From NCBI RefSeq assembly GCF_017565645.3, contig NZ_CP086136.1:10399501-10463500 (forward strand): a DNA stretch of 64,000 nt. The letters run 5' to 3'. The stretch comes from Bradyrhizobium barranii subsp. barranii (GTDB taxonomy: Bacteria; Pseudomonadota; Alphaproteobacteria; Rhizobiales; Xanthobacteraceae). A program made the position numbers and the translations under genes. Positions 8,920 through 18,806 of the stretch are shown here, piece after piece (positions within the stretch are counted from its first letter, which is position 1; each line of letters begins with the position of its first letter). The notes beneath the pieces are model-generated. The model was not told the origin of the DNA and did not search any database. It saw nothing but the letters and a program-made list of their open reading frames with translations.

Positions 8920-10509
8920 ATGTTGCCGGTTGAATCGAATACGAACTCGCAAGTGCCCAGTACCACCCTCGTGTCCGCAGCCGAATACGTGCGGATGTCG
9001 ACCGAGCAGCAACAATATTCAACGGCTAACCAGTCCCAAGCTATCCGTGAATATGCCAGCCGGCACGGCTTTCGCATCGACAAGACTTACGAGGACAGCG
9101 GCAAGAGCGGCCTCAATTTGGATGACCGTCACGCGCTCAAACGGTTGATCGACGATGTTCAGAATGGCAAAGCCGCGTTCTCGACATTCCTAGTTTACGA
9201 CATTAGTCGCTGGGGTCGGTTCCAGGATGCCGACGAAAGTGCCTACTACGAATACATCTGCAAACGAGCGGGCATCTCGGTTCGATATTGCGCTGAACAA
9301 TTCGAGAATGACGGCAGTCCGGTTTCGACCATCGTTAAGGGCGTCAAGCGCGCGATGGCTGGTGAATACAGCCGCGAACTTTCAGTCAAGGTCTTCGCAG
9401 GGCAGCGGCGTCTCATCGAGCTGGGCTATCGGCAGGGCGGCCCGGCGGGGTACGGGTTGCGCCGACAATTGATAGATCAGAATGGTCTTCCCAAAGCAGA
9501 GCTCGTTCGCGGAGAGCACAAAAGCATTCAGACCGACCGGATTGTTCTGATTCCTGGCCCAGAGGAGGAGGTCGAAACCATCCGCTTCATCTATGATGCC
9601 TTCGTGGTGCAAAGCAGAAGCGAGGCAGAGATTGCCGAGAGTCTGAATCGAAAAGGCATCGTTACTGACCTCGCACGTCCATGGACCAGGGCCACGGTTC
9701 ACCAGATCCTCATCAACGAGAAATACATCGGCAACAACGTCTGGAACAGGTGTTCCTGCAAGTTGAAGGGCAGCCGGGTCTATAATCCTCCCGAGCGCTG
9801 GATCCGACACAACCAAGCTTTTGAGCCGATTGTCGACGAAGACACTTTTAGATCAGCCCAGGCCATTATTTCCGAACGCTGCAAGCGTTATTCTGACGAA
9901 GAGCTTCTCGATGTGCTGCGCGGCCTCTTGGAGCAGCACGGCTACCTGTCTGGTATTATTATCGACGAATTGGAATTCGGCCCCTCCAGCAGTGCTTATC
10001 GCACTCGCTTTGGCAGCCTTGTCCGCGCCTATGAACTCATCGGCTTCACGCCGGACCGAGACTACCGCTATATCGAAATCAACCGCGCACTGCGGCGAAT
10101 GTATCCTGACTTCATCGCTTCCACCGTACGCGGCATCGAGGAGATCGGCGGATCGGTTCGACAAAACGCCGAGACGGACCTCCTCACGGTGAACGATGAA
10201 TTCACGGCTTCACTGTGCATGGTTCGGGCACAGGAAACGATCGCCGGCTCTCATCGCTGGAAGGTTCGTTTTGATACGGGCTTGCGCCCCGACATCACTG
10301 TCGCCATCCGAATGAACCAGATGAACAGCGCCGTGCTGGACTATTACCTGCTCCCCCGCTTCGAAATGGAAGCCGATCAGGTTGCCCTCGCCGAGAACAA
10401 TGGGCTCGCATTTGATGCGTATCGCTTCGACACCCTCGACATGCTGTTTGAACTTGCCGCTCGCTCGCAATTGATGGAGGTCAGCTATGGGATCGGCTCA
10501 ATGCATTGA
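8920..10509 (+). CDS. Large serine recombinase
   Basis: The 529-residue product has an N-terminal resolvase domain with the nucleophile serine in AAEYVRMSTEQQ (Ser27) and the usual SRWGRF motif (about residue 94). A Recombinase domain follows (about 190-300: GGPAGYGLRR, IRFIYDAF, ATVHQILINEKYIGN). The C-terminal 200 residues lack the zinc-ribbon cysteines common in integrases. Such enzymes cut and rejoin DNA at short sites with a 2-base overlap. The gene overlaps the ParB gene by 23 bases, so recombinase and ParB are translationally coupled; no attachment sites were found. Confidence 0.88.
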   Translation: MLPVESNTNSQVPSTTLVSAAEYVRMSTEQQQYSTANQSQAIREYASRHGFRIDKTYEDSGKSGLNLDDRHALKRLIDDVQNGKAAFSTFLVYDISRWGRFQDADESAYYEYICKRAGISVRYCAEQFENDGSPVSTIVKGVKRAMAGEYSRELSVKVFAGQRRLIELGYRQGGPAGYGLRRQLIDQNGLPKAELVRGEHKSIQTDRIVLIPGPEEEVETIRFIYDAFVVQSRSEAEIAESLNRKGIVTDLARPWTRATVHQILINEKYIGNNVWNRCSCKLKGSRVYNPPERWIRHNQAFEPIVDEDTFRSAQAIISERCKRYSDEELLDVLRGLLEQHGYLSGIIIDELEFGPSSSAYRTRFGSLVRAYELIGFTPDRDYRYIEINRALRRMYPDFIASTVRGIEEIGGSVRQNAETDLLTVNDEFTASLCMVRAQETIAGSHRWKVRFDTGLRPDITVAIRMNQMNSAVLDYYLLPRFEMEADQVALAENNGLAFDAYRFDTLDMLFELAARSQLMEVSYGIGSMH

Positions 10510-11170
10510 GATCATTCCAGTCGGGTCAATTGACGTCGTCAATCCACGGGCCCGCAACCGTCGCATCTTCAAGGAAATCGTTACGAGCGTCGCCGAGCTC
10601 GGATTGAAGCGACCCATCACTGTCAAACGGAAGCCGGGAGAAGCCGAGCCGCGCTACGACCTGGTCTGTGGCCAGGGACGGTTGGAGGCTTATCAAGCGC
10701 TTGGCCAGCGCGAGATTCCCGCGATCATCATCGACGCCACCGATGAAGACAGCGCGATCATGAGCCTGGTCGAAAACTGCGCTCGACGACAGCATCGTGC
10801 CATCGACCTTCTGCATGACATCGAAGGGCTGAGACAGCGTGGTTACGATTTCGAGGATATCGCGCGCAAGACCGGCCTTAGCCTCGAGTATGTCAAGGGC
10901 GTGAGCAGCCTGTTGGAGGGCGGGGAGCACCGCCTGCTTCGGGCGGTCGAAGCCGGGCAAATGCCCGTCAGTATCGCGGTTATGATTTCCCAGGCCCAGG
11001 ACAACGACATCCAGGCCGTCCTGCAACAGGCTTACGAAGAGAGGTTGCTAAGGGGGCAGCGCCTGCTAGCAGCCAAGAAATTGATCGAGCAACGGCATCA
11101 CGCGCTTGTTGTAGGTAAATGCCTCATCTTCGGTCGAGACCAGGCACTCGATCTCCAACAAACCGGATAG
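10487..11170 (+). CDS. ParB/RepB-type partition protein (chromosomal cassette)
   Basis: The 227-residue product carries a ParB N-terminal nuclease-like domain (about 10-95: NPRARNRRIF, LGLKRPITV, YDLVCGQGRLEAYQALGQ, VENCARRQH) and a helix-turn-helix domain (FEDIARKTGLSLEYVKGV). ParB proteins bind centromere-like sites and, in CTP-dependent clades, hydrolyse CTP. Here no ParA/RepA is adjacent, so a classic segregation role is doubtful. The last 20 residues, after KKLIEQRHH, no longer look like ParB; they resemble an out-of-phase piece of the next gene, as though a deletion fused the two. Confidence 0.85.
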   Translation: MGSAQCIEIIPVGSIDVVNPRARNRRIFKEIVTSVAELGLKRPITVKRKPGEAEPRYDLVCGQGRLEAYQALGQREIPAIIIDATDEDSAIMSLVENCARRQHRAIDLLHDIEGLRQRGYDFEDIARKTGLSLEYVKGVSSLLEGGEHRLLRAVEAGQMPVSIAVMISQAQDNDIQAVLQQAYEERLLRGQRLLAAKKLIEQRHHALVVGKCLIFGRDQALDLQQTG

Positions 11171-11739
11171 CGATTATTCAGGAGCACCGGATGATCTTGA
11201 AAGCCGTCGAAAACGGCGTGTCGGAAGCGCGCATTGCCAAGGCGCTGAATGTCGACGTCGCCAGCATTCGTCGGCGCCGGAAGCTACTGGACGGCATCTG
11301 CGCGGAGGCGGTCGAGCTACTGAAAGAGAAGCATTTGACCCTCAACTCATTTTCAGAGCTGCGCAAACTTGCGCCGATCCGGCAGATTGAGGCCGCCGAG
11401 CTGATGATCGCGATGAACAATTTCTCCAACAGCTATGTGCGCTCGCTGGTGGCGGCAACGCCTCGCAACCAGCTCGCCAGCGGCTACACGCCGCGTACCC
11501 CGAAGGGATTATCAGACGAACAGCTCGCGCTGATGGAGCGGGAGTCAGCGTCGCTCGCGCGCGAGTTCAAGGTGGCCGAACAGACCTATGGCACCGACCA
11601 CCTCGATCTGGTGCTGGCGGTTGGCTACCTTTCAAAGCTTTTACGCAACGGCAAGGTGGTCGGCTATCTCGCCAAGCATTTTCAGGAATTGCTGTTCGAA
11701 TTTCAGCGCATCACCGAGTCAGAAGCAACAGCCGCCTAA
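11119..11739 (+). CDS. RepB-type partition protein lacking its N-terminal domain
   Basis: The 206-residue product matches the C-terminal two thirds of RepB-family partition proteins: IIQEHRMILKAVENGVSEAR, LNVDVASIRRRRKLLDGIC, EAVELLKEKH, and a long helical tail. The N-terminal ParB-like nuclease domain that normally precedes this is missing. The frame is open from an ATG at 11119, inside the previous gene. A second ATG at 11191 has AGGAG six bases upstream and would give 182 residues. Together with the recombinase and ParB it forms a three-gene plus-strand cassette. Confidence 0.75.
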   Translation: MPHLRSRPGTRSPTNRIAIIQEHRMILKAVENGVSEARIAKALNVDVASIRRRRKLLDGICAEAVELLKEKHLTLNSFSELRKLAPIRQIEAAELMIAMNNFSNSYVRSLVAATPRNQLASGYTPRTPKGLSDEQLALMERESASLAREFKVAEQTYGTDHLDLVLAVGYLSKLLRNGKVVGYLAKHFQELLFEFQRITESEATAA

Positions 11740-11950
11740 CGCCCACGCCGCGCGACATTTTTCGTCAATTCCGCAGCATTCGCGTATGCGTTGTTATGGA
11801 ACACTGCCTCGATAGCCCGACCAGCAAACCGCCTTCACATCACACCGAGCAAATGATGCGTGTGGCGCAAGTTAGGGAATCACGTCGTGTTCGATAGAGT
11901 AGTGGCGACCACATCACCCCATTCGATGACAGATGCGGCCGCCGACTTCG

Positions 11951-14900
11951 TCAATGTAAAATAAAGTCGTTCGATCCCGCGCTCGTGTTGAGATTGAAAA
12001 CGTTGAGAATCTCGATGGTTTCAGCCAACGCGGCGCCACCATGAGCCGCATCGGGAGTAATTGTGTAAAAATCGGTCGCCGCGACCCGCTGGAACGTCGC
12101 GCCACTGGCCAGTGTGCCATAACCATAAAAGTCCAAATGATCGCCGGCATTGGCTCCCGCTCCGGCAAAATCGGTCACCACATCGCCATTGGCCTCACCG
12201 AAATTGAATTTGAAGGAATCATTGCCGGCGCCGCCTGTCAGGCGATCCGCGCCGGCTCCGCCGTCGAGCGTATCGGCGCCGCCTCCACCATTCAGCACAT
12301 CGTTGCCGCCACCTCCTGTCAAGACATCGGCGGCGCTACTGCCGGTCAGCACATCGTTATAGGCCGAACCCGTCAGATTCTCGAAACCAGTCAGCGTGTC
12401 CGACCCGGCGCCGAACGTGTTCTGTGCCGAGGTTACGGCAAGACTGACCGTTACCCCTGCGCTCGCATGCGCGTACGAGACTGTGTCGATGCCGGCACCG
12501 CCCGCCAGCACGTTGTTTCCCGCGTCACCCTCCAGGAGGTCGTTGAATTGGGAGCCGGTCAGGTTCTCGATGTTGGCCAGAATATCACCCTGAGCATCAC
12601 CGCCGCTACCCTGCCCCGTCGCCAAGCTCACGTTGACGCCAGTCCCCGAGGCCGTGTAGGTCGCCGTGTCAGTGCCCTGCCCGCCGTCGAGCGTATCCGC
12701 GCCGCCAAGTCCGACGAGGATGTTGTTGCCAGAATTTCCGACGATAACGTTGTCAACCCCATTGCCGGTGCCATTGATGTTCGAGGTCCCCGTCAACGTA
12801 AGGTTTTCCACGTTGGTCCCGAGCGTGTATGTGACCGACGACTGCACGGTGTCCGTACCCTCGCCCGCGTTCTCCACGACCGTGTCACCGGTGTTGGTGA
12901 TGATGTAAGTATCATCGCCCAGCCCGCCAATCAGCGTGTCGGCTCCGCCGCCGCCGGCGATCTGGTCGGCAAACGCGCTGCCGGTGATGATGAATTTCTC
13001 ACTCTGATTGTGTATGTCGATCGTCACACCTGCGTCGGCCGATGCCGCCGAGACAGCTTCGACGTTGGTGATCTGTGCATTCGTTGCGGTGTTGAGGCCC
13101 GTGGACGTCGCAGACAGGACGATGGTGTCTGTGCCTGCGCCGCCATTCACGATATCGGCCCCGATAAAGCCGATGATCTTGTCGTTGCCGCCACCGGCCG
13201 TGATGCTGTCAGCTCCGGCTCCGCCCGTGATGATGTCATCCGATGTAGTGCCGGTGATGGTGAACCCTTCGCTTTGGCTATGGAGGTCGATGACCACGCC
13301 CGCTGCTGCCGACGCAGCATTGATGGCTTCAACGTTGACGATTTGGGCGTCCGCGGCGGTGTTCAGATCACTGGACGTGGCGGACAGGATGACGCTGTCC
13401 GTGCCCGCGCCGCCATTCACGGTGTCGGCTCCTACAAAGCCAATGATCGAGTCGGCGCCCCCGCCACCCGTGATCAGGTCGGCGAGTGCGCTGCCGGCGA
13501 TGGTGAACCCCTCGCTTTGATTGTGCAAATCAATCGTCACACCCGCGGCTGCAGAAGCCGCCGACACAGCCTCGACATTGGTGATTTGGGCGTTCGTTGC
13601 GACGTTGAAGTCCGTGGACGTCGCGGACAGGACGATGGTGTCTGTCCCCGCGCCGCCATTGACGGAATCAGCCCCGACGAATCCGATAACCTTGTCGTTG
13701 CCGCCGCCGGCGGCGATGCTGTCGGCCCCGGCTCCGCCCGTGATGGTATCATCCAAAGCACTGCCCGTGACGGTAAATCCTTCACTCTGGCTGTGAAGGT
13801 CGATGACCACACCGGCTGCCGCGGACGCAGCGTTGATAGCCTCGACATTGACGATTTGGGCATTGGTGGCCGCGTTCAGATCAGTGGACGTGGCCGACAG
13901 CACGATGCTGTCCGTTCCCACGCCGCCGTTGACGGTGTCCGCTCCCACAAAGCCAGTGATCGAGTCGTTACCCGCTCCTCCTGCAATGTTGTTAGCGGCT
14001 GACGTGCCGGCAATCGTATCGTTACCCCCAAGCCCGAACGTCGCGGTTGCGCCAGCCGCCACGGTGATGGCCTGGCCAGCAGAGGTTCCGAACTGAAGCG
14101 TTAGCGGTTGAGCGTAAAGATTGCCTGCCTGATCCTCCGCAACAACGTATATGCTTGGCCAGCTGCTCAGGGCCGCCGTCGTTGTGAGAACTCCAGTGTT
14201 GGCATCGATCGAGATTCCATTACTGCTTTGGCTGATCCCTGACGTTCCGGCGGCATTCGACGCAAAGAAATACTTGAACGGTGAGCCGGTCGCATCTCCT
14301 GTTTGAGCAATCGATCCAATGACCGTTCCCGCAGCAATGTTAGTCGTTCCATCAAAATTCGAATTCGCCAACGTAAACTGCCATCCCGTCGGGCCATGGG
14401 TATCAAGCGTAAATGTCACCGGCGAGGTCGCACCGACATTGCCCGCGGCATCGGTCTCGCTTGCTATTACCGTATGTGACCCATCAGCCAGGCCGGTCGG
14501 CGCAAAGCTCCAGGCACCGCTGGCGTCCGCTTCGACCGTTGCAACAATCTCCGTGCCATCCACCGTGAAGTGAATCACGGCGTTAGCCTCCGCCGCACCT
14601 GCAATTGCGGCGTTCGAGGTGATCTTGTCCGTCGCGGATAGACCGGTGTCACTGGCCAGACTTGCCGTCACCACGGGAGCCGAGGTATCGACGGCGAAAG
14701 CCAGAGGATCACTGATCGCGCTGATATTGCCTGCCGCATCGGTTGCGGTCACCATATAGCTGTGAGTTGACCCGTTCGTGAGGCGGCCGATGGTGTAAGA
14801 CCAGTTGCCCAAACCGTCTGCCGTTGTGGTCCCGAGCGCCTGGAATCCATTGATAGCAAAGTCCATCGAAGTGGGAGTTCCCCCACGAGGATTGCCGTCG

Positions 14901-15549
14901 ACAAAATACAAGGAGCTAGCCACGCCAGGATAAAGGGTTGGATAAAGCGGCGATCCATTGGACGTGAGGGACAGATAGTAGGTGCCAGAGCTAAGCGTCG
15001 TGGACGGAAGCTTGACCTCGGCGCCAAGTATTCCGATATTTGCAGTATCTATAAACAGCGTCGTTAATTCAGCCGCACTATAGTCGTGGCTGGACACCGC
15101 AGATCCCAGCTGCCCTTGAACTGGTCCAGCGGCGTAGATCGTTACGTCAACGTCCGCGGGGAAGTTCGGCGCCGCGCCGCCGGCTCGGACCACGAAATCA
15201 ATCGATGTAATGGTAGAAACCTGGCTAAGCGAGAAGGGCTCGTATTCATTTGTTTGCCCAAACCCGTTGGCAATCCAGCCGTTCGCCACAGTTTGCGTAA
15301 CAGGATAGGTCTGGAACAACGTGCTGGATGAGGTCCCGTCGTAAATTGCGACGGCACTGCCAGCCTCGGCCGTTCCGGTCAGCATCTGCGCTGCGGTATT
15401 GTTAGCGGCGTTGACGTAGCCGTTCGATACCGCAGCATCCACGGGCGCAGCCGGCTTTGCCGGCGCAACACCATCGATGACTAGCACACCATCAGGATTC
15501 GTCACAGCTGCCCTGAGGTCGGCATCATTACCGAAATTGTCTTTGATCG
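11951..15549 (-). pseudogene. RTX-type calcium-binding protein, C-terminal part (separated by IS66)
   Basis: This is the larger piece of a split gene. Bases 15541 down to 11951 code for about 1196 residues. After an Ig-like region (two copies ending in TDAAGNxxxxSDP/SPVTF-type motifs) come four repeats of roughly 82-90 residues with GGAGADSI/GGGGNDK calcium-binding nonapeptides, then more nonapeptides and a C-terminus ending NDFILH, plausible for type I secretion. The frame continues exactly from the piece at 20672-22132 once the IS66 element and one 8-bp TTTGATCG copy are removed, giving about 1683 residues. No start codon or ribosome site of its own is convincing, so this half is probably silent. 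No type I exporter is nearby. Confidence 0.9.
12935..13965 (-). repeat. Four tandem repeats in A-B-A-B order inside the RTX gene
   Basis: Four units of about 245-270 bp each encode GFVGAD...NGGAGTD..LSATS followed by NVEA(I/V)(N/S)AASAAAG and a segment ending in a GGAGAD-type turn. Units 1 and 3 share INAASAAAGVVIDLHSQSEG and an extra nonapeptide, whereas units 2 and 4 share VSAASA(A/D)AGVTID and lack it. The alternation implies that a two-unit block was duplicated. Boundaries are approximate. Confidence 0.75.
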
Positions 15550-15647
15550 GTAAGCGGAGCTTTTCTCCCATTTGATTGACTGGTTTCGCTTCGGCTTTCG
15601 CTCTGCGATCCTTGGCTTGTCAGAGAGCCGAGAGGAGACTGAAGGCG

Positions 15648-16046
15648 ATGGAACAATCGGGGGAGGAAGCCGAAGCTGATGGCTTTGTGGGGAAGCTTAC
15701 GCGCCGGACGCGTTCTGGAGGCCGGTTATGGTCTGCGGAGATCAAGGGGCGCGCTGTTTTCGAGAGCATGAAGCCCGACGCCCGGGTATGTGATGTCGCA
15801 CGGCGTTATGGTGTGAAGGCCCAGCAGTTGACGACGTGGCGCAGATTGGCGCGTGCTGGCCGGCTCGCATTGGTCACGGACGACGCGGCGGATTTCGTGT
15901 CGATCGAGCTGAGCGATCCAGTGGCGTCAGGCAAGAGCGAGGGGCCCGTCGAGATTACGATTGGCAAGGTTTCGGTCCGCCTGGATGCGGACGTGTCGGC
16001 GGTGCGGATCGCGGAGATCGTGACTGCGATCGAGCGCGGCGCATGA
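15648..16046 (+). CDS. tnpA: IS66-family accessory protein TnpA
   Basis: The ATG at 15648 (preceded by GAGGAGA) gives a 132-residue protein. It has a transposase_8-like helix-turn-helix (RSGGRLWSAEIKGRAVFESM, then VCDVARRYGVKAQQLTTWRR) and a C-terminal beta segment with VEITIGKVSVRLDADV. In IS66 elements TnpA is required with TnpB and TnpC. It ends in an ATGA overlap with tnpB, indicating coupled translation. The open frame extends upstream to 15576, but the downstream ATG fits the family. Confidence 0.85.
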   Translation: MEQSGEEAEADGFVGKLTRRTRSGGRLWSAEIKGRAVFESMKPDARVCDVARRYGVKAQQLTTWRRLARAGRLALVTDDAADFVSIELSDPVASGKSEGPVEITIGKVSVRLDADVSAVRIAEIVTAIERGA

Positions 16047-16338
16047 TCATTCCGGCGCAGGGACTGCGGATTGTGCTTGCTGTGCGTCCTGTTGACTTCC
16101 GGTGTGGGCACGACGCGCTGGCCGGTCTTGTGCAAAACACGCTTGGGCTCGATCCGCATTCGGGCCTGATCGTGGTTTTTCGTTCGAAGCGCGCCGACCG
16201 GCTGAAGATTTTGCTATGGGACGGCACGGGCCTCGTTTTGGTCTACAAGCGCCTTGGCCGCGATGGTCGTTTCGAGTGGCCGCAGATCAGCGACGGCGTC
16301 ATGCATCTGACGCGCGTGCAGTTCGAAGCGCTGTTCGA

Positions 16339-18426
16339 TCACCCATGTTGATGCCCCTCCTTGTTAGGCTGACAGATTCTTAGATCAAGTTGCGCGATGA
16401 CGTGGTTTCGAAGGTCTCCGATGGCGTGAAGAACGGATGGTGTATTCGGGAAGAGATAGGCGCCGCTGGGCTGGCGATCAATTAGCAAACGCTTGGTTCG
16501 GATCTGAACATAGAGCCAGTTTACTGGAATCTCGAGCCTTCGGGCCAGTTCGGGCGGGCTGAGGTATGAGTCGTCATGCTCCCATCGGCTGCGCTGGGCA
16601 GTTACCTTGATGGCGGCGGCACGACGGAGCCGCCCAACGGTGATAGGCAGCACCTTATCGGCGCAACGGGGAGAGCGGTGACCTTCCCGAGTAAGGATTG
16701 TGGCGATCTTGTCGTCTGGGACGCCGTCGCGAGCGAGCGTCAGAAGGCGTTCCCGCATCTCTGTGCCTCGCGTCAATCTGGTGACGGAGTTGACGCTCAT
16801 CTTCACTTCGAGCTCCGTCACGGCGCCTCCCCGCCAGACGATCCTAGCCAGGGCCAAGTCGCGCTCACCGCGGTCGAGAACGACCTTTTCGATGAGACAT
16901 CGCAACAACGCCTTGCGATGCGCATCCGAGATAGTCTCGTCACCCCATATCTGCGGGAGGCGGCCGGTGAGGCTGATGACCTTGTCGTTGAGCTCCTTGC
17001 TTATGGCCACTTGTGTGATGGCTTTGGGCGGCGTCTGTCGGGCAAGCGCCTCTTCGGCGGCGCGCACGTCGTTTAGCGCCGCTTCCCATCGACGCTCGAG
17101 TTCCGAGGCGACCAACCGATTATCTGGATCAGCTCGGTTGAACTGCCGTTCGGCGAGCGCCGCCGTGTATCGCTTGCGCTCGAGCTCTCGTTCTGCACTG
17201 GAGCGTAGCGCATTGTTCGTCTGCTGCTGCACCCGGCGGGAGCGCGACAAGGCATCGAGTTCGGCCGGCGCTAGTGCGGTTAGGAATGCGTCGCCAACGG
17301 CTGCATCGATATGGGCGGCGCGGATGTGTTGGCAGGTTGGCTGACCTTCCTGGGTACGCAGGTGATTGCATACATATTCGCCGCCGCCCTTGTAGCGGAC
17401 GTACATCTTATGGCCACATCGTGCGCACCAGGCAATGCCGTGGAGCAGGAGCTCGCCATTGCGAGGCGCGCCGCGGGTTTTGATGCGCATGTATTCGGCT
17501 CGGTTATCTCTGATGACGGATCGGATTTTTTCATAAATTGGCCAGTCGATATAGGCTGGATATCGATCTTTAACGACGATCCGCCACTCCTCCATCGGCC
17601 GCGGAGCCTTTTGTGGCAGGGCCCCCTCCCGCTTCGGCGGCCGGAAGCGGGTTCGTCCATAAACAAAGGCGCCCGCGTATGCGGGGTTCTTCAAGATCGC
17701 CGCGACGGCAGCCAGCGTCGCGCGCGTCCAGCACAAATCGCCATATCGATCACGACGCGGCAGTTCCAGGTCACGCTCGTTCAACGCTCGCATGACCTTG
17801 GCAACGCTGCGCAGCTGCAGGAATAACTGGAAGACGAGACCGAGCCGCCCTTGCACGGCCATGTCGGGATCCTTAACGACCACACCGCTCGGGTCCCGCA
17901 TCAGCCCGATTGGCAGCATAACCGCAAGTTCGCCGCGTTCGGCTTTGGCCAGCAGGCCGGCGGTCAGCCGGCTGCGGATCGTATGTAGCTCAAGCTCGGA
18001 GATCGAACCCTTCAGCCCGAGAAGCAACCGTCCGTTGGGAGTGCCCGGATCATAGACACCATCGCGGTCGGCGATCAGGCAGCCACGTAGACCACAGATA
18101 TCCAGGAGCGGATACCAGTCGGTACAATTACGCGCCAAGCGGGTCACGTCGATCGACAGGATGAGTCCCACTTCACTCAGGCCAACACGGCCAACGAGTT
18201 CCTTGAAGCCGTTACGCTGTGCTATAGACGCGCCGCTCAACCCGAGATCGGCATCAATCACGTCGATGGCCGCCTCACGCCATCCGAGTTCGCGGGCGCG
18301 CTGGCGAAGCGCGTATTGAAGGCGCAGGCTCTCCTGATTGCTTACGACCTGATGGGGCGTCGACTGCCGGATGTAGACTACGGCTTTGCGCGCCAAGTGG
18401 CTTGGTGTGACCAGCTCGGACTTCAT
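16339..18426 (-). CDS. Large serine recombinase of the nested element
   Basis: The 695-residue product has a resolvase domain with the nucleophile in RKAVVYIRQSTPHQ (Ser22), SIDVTRLARN (about residue 95) and GLKGSISELELHTIRSR. It continues with a Recombinase domain (about 210-300: AILKNPAYAGAFVYGR), a zinc ribbon (WCARCGHKMYV with later CNHL and CQHI cysteines), a coiled-coil region and a C-terminal MerR/helix-turn-helix-like segment (LSPPELARRLEIPVNWLYVQ). That is the architecture of integrases that insert and excise elements. Its start overlaps the stop of the small upstream gene (ATGA). It is probably the enzyme that put this element into tnpB. Confidence 0.92.
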   Translation of the reverse strand: MKSELVTPSHLARKAVVYIRQSTPHQVVSNQESLRLQYALRQRARELGWREAAIDVIDADLGLSGASIAQRNGFKELVGRVGLSEVGLILSIDVTRLARNCTDWYPLLDICGLRGCLIADRDGVYDPGTPNGRLLLGLKGSISELELHTIRSRLTAGLLAKAERGELAVMLPIGLMRDPSGVVVKDPDMAVQGRLGLVFQLFLQLRSVAKVMRALNERDLELPRRDRYGDLCWTRATLAAVAAILKNPAYAGAFVYGRTRFRPPKREGALPQKAPRPMEEWRIVVKDRYPAYIDWPIYEKIRSVIRDNRAEYMRIKTRGAPRNGELLLHGIAWCARCGHKMYVRYKGGGEYVCNHLRTQEGQPTCQHIRAAHIDAAVGDAFLTALAPAELDALSRSRRVQQQTNNALRSSAERELERKRYTAALAERQFNRADPDNRLVASELERRWEAALNDVRAAEEALARQTPPKAITQVAISKELNDKVISLTGRLPQIWGDETISDAHRKALLRCLIEKVVLDRGERDLALARIVWRGGAVTELEVKMSVNSVTRLTRGTEMRERLLTLARDGVPDDKIATILTREGHRSPRCADKVLPITVGRLRRAAAIKVTAQRSRWEHDDSYLSPPELARRLEIPVNWLYVQIRTKRLLIDRQPSGAYLFPNTPSVLHAIGDLRNHVIAQLDLRICQPNKEGHQHG

Positions 18427-18806
18427 GAGGGATCTCCGCCAAAATTGCGGCGACGTCTTCGACGATCTGGCGTCGGAGCGCGGGCGTCAGCGTCGACCAA
18501 AGATCGGCTGGATCCATGCTCATGTGCGTCGGGACAATCCGCTGTCGATAAAAGCTCGAGTAGAGCCTCCATACTCAGCTTAATCTGATTTGCCTCTTGC
18601 TCATAATATTCGATTGCGGTTGCTTGAATCAGAAGACTGCTTCCTGCGCGATACTCAACTTCATACGAAGCGGGAATGCCTCGGCCTCGCTGACCGATCT
18701 TCCTAATCACTCGATATGAGCGCCCCCACAAAGGATGGTGGGGGTCCCCAACCTCGACCACCTCCGGAAATGATTCGTCAGACTCACTATCAGGGACATT
18801 CCTCAA
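18423..18806 (-). CDS. Small protein coupled to the recombinase (DUF5372-like), unknown function
   Basis: The 127-residue product has a core reading HPLWGRSYRVIRKIGQR then YEVEYRAGSSLLIQA, which recalls DUF5372-type small proteins found beside recombinases; this resemblance is from memory and is not certain. The C-terminus is arginine-rich. Its stop overlaps the recombinase start as ATGA and its ATG is 13 bases from the element end, so it is the first gene of the two-gene unit. A directionality factor or accessory DNA-binding role is possible but unproven. Confidence 0.6.
   Translation of the reverse strand: MRNVPDSESDESFPEVVEVGDPHHPLWGRSYRVIRKIGQRGRGIPASYEVEYRAGSSLLIQATAIEYYEQEANQIKLSMEALLELLSTADCPDAHEHGSSRSLVDADARAPTPDRRRRRRNFGGDPS

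Noticed and set aside
12041..14002. 653-codon plus-strand open frame
   Set aside because: It is antisense to the repeats of the RTX gene. Its length comes from repeated GC-rich codons, and it has no family resemblance.
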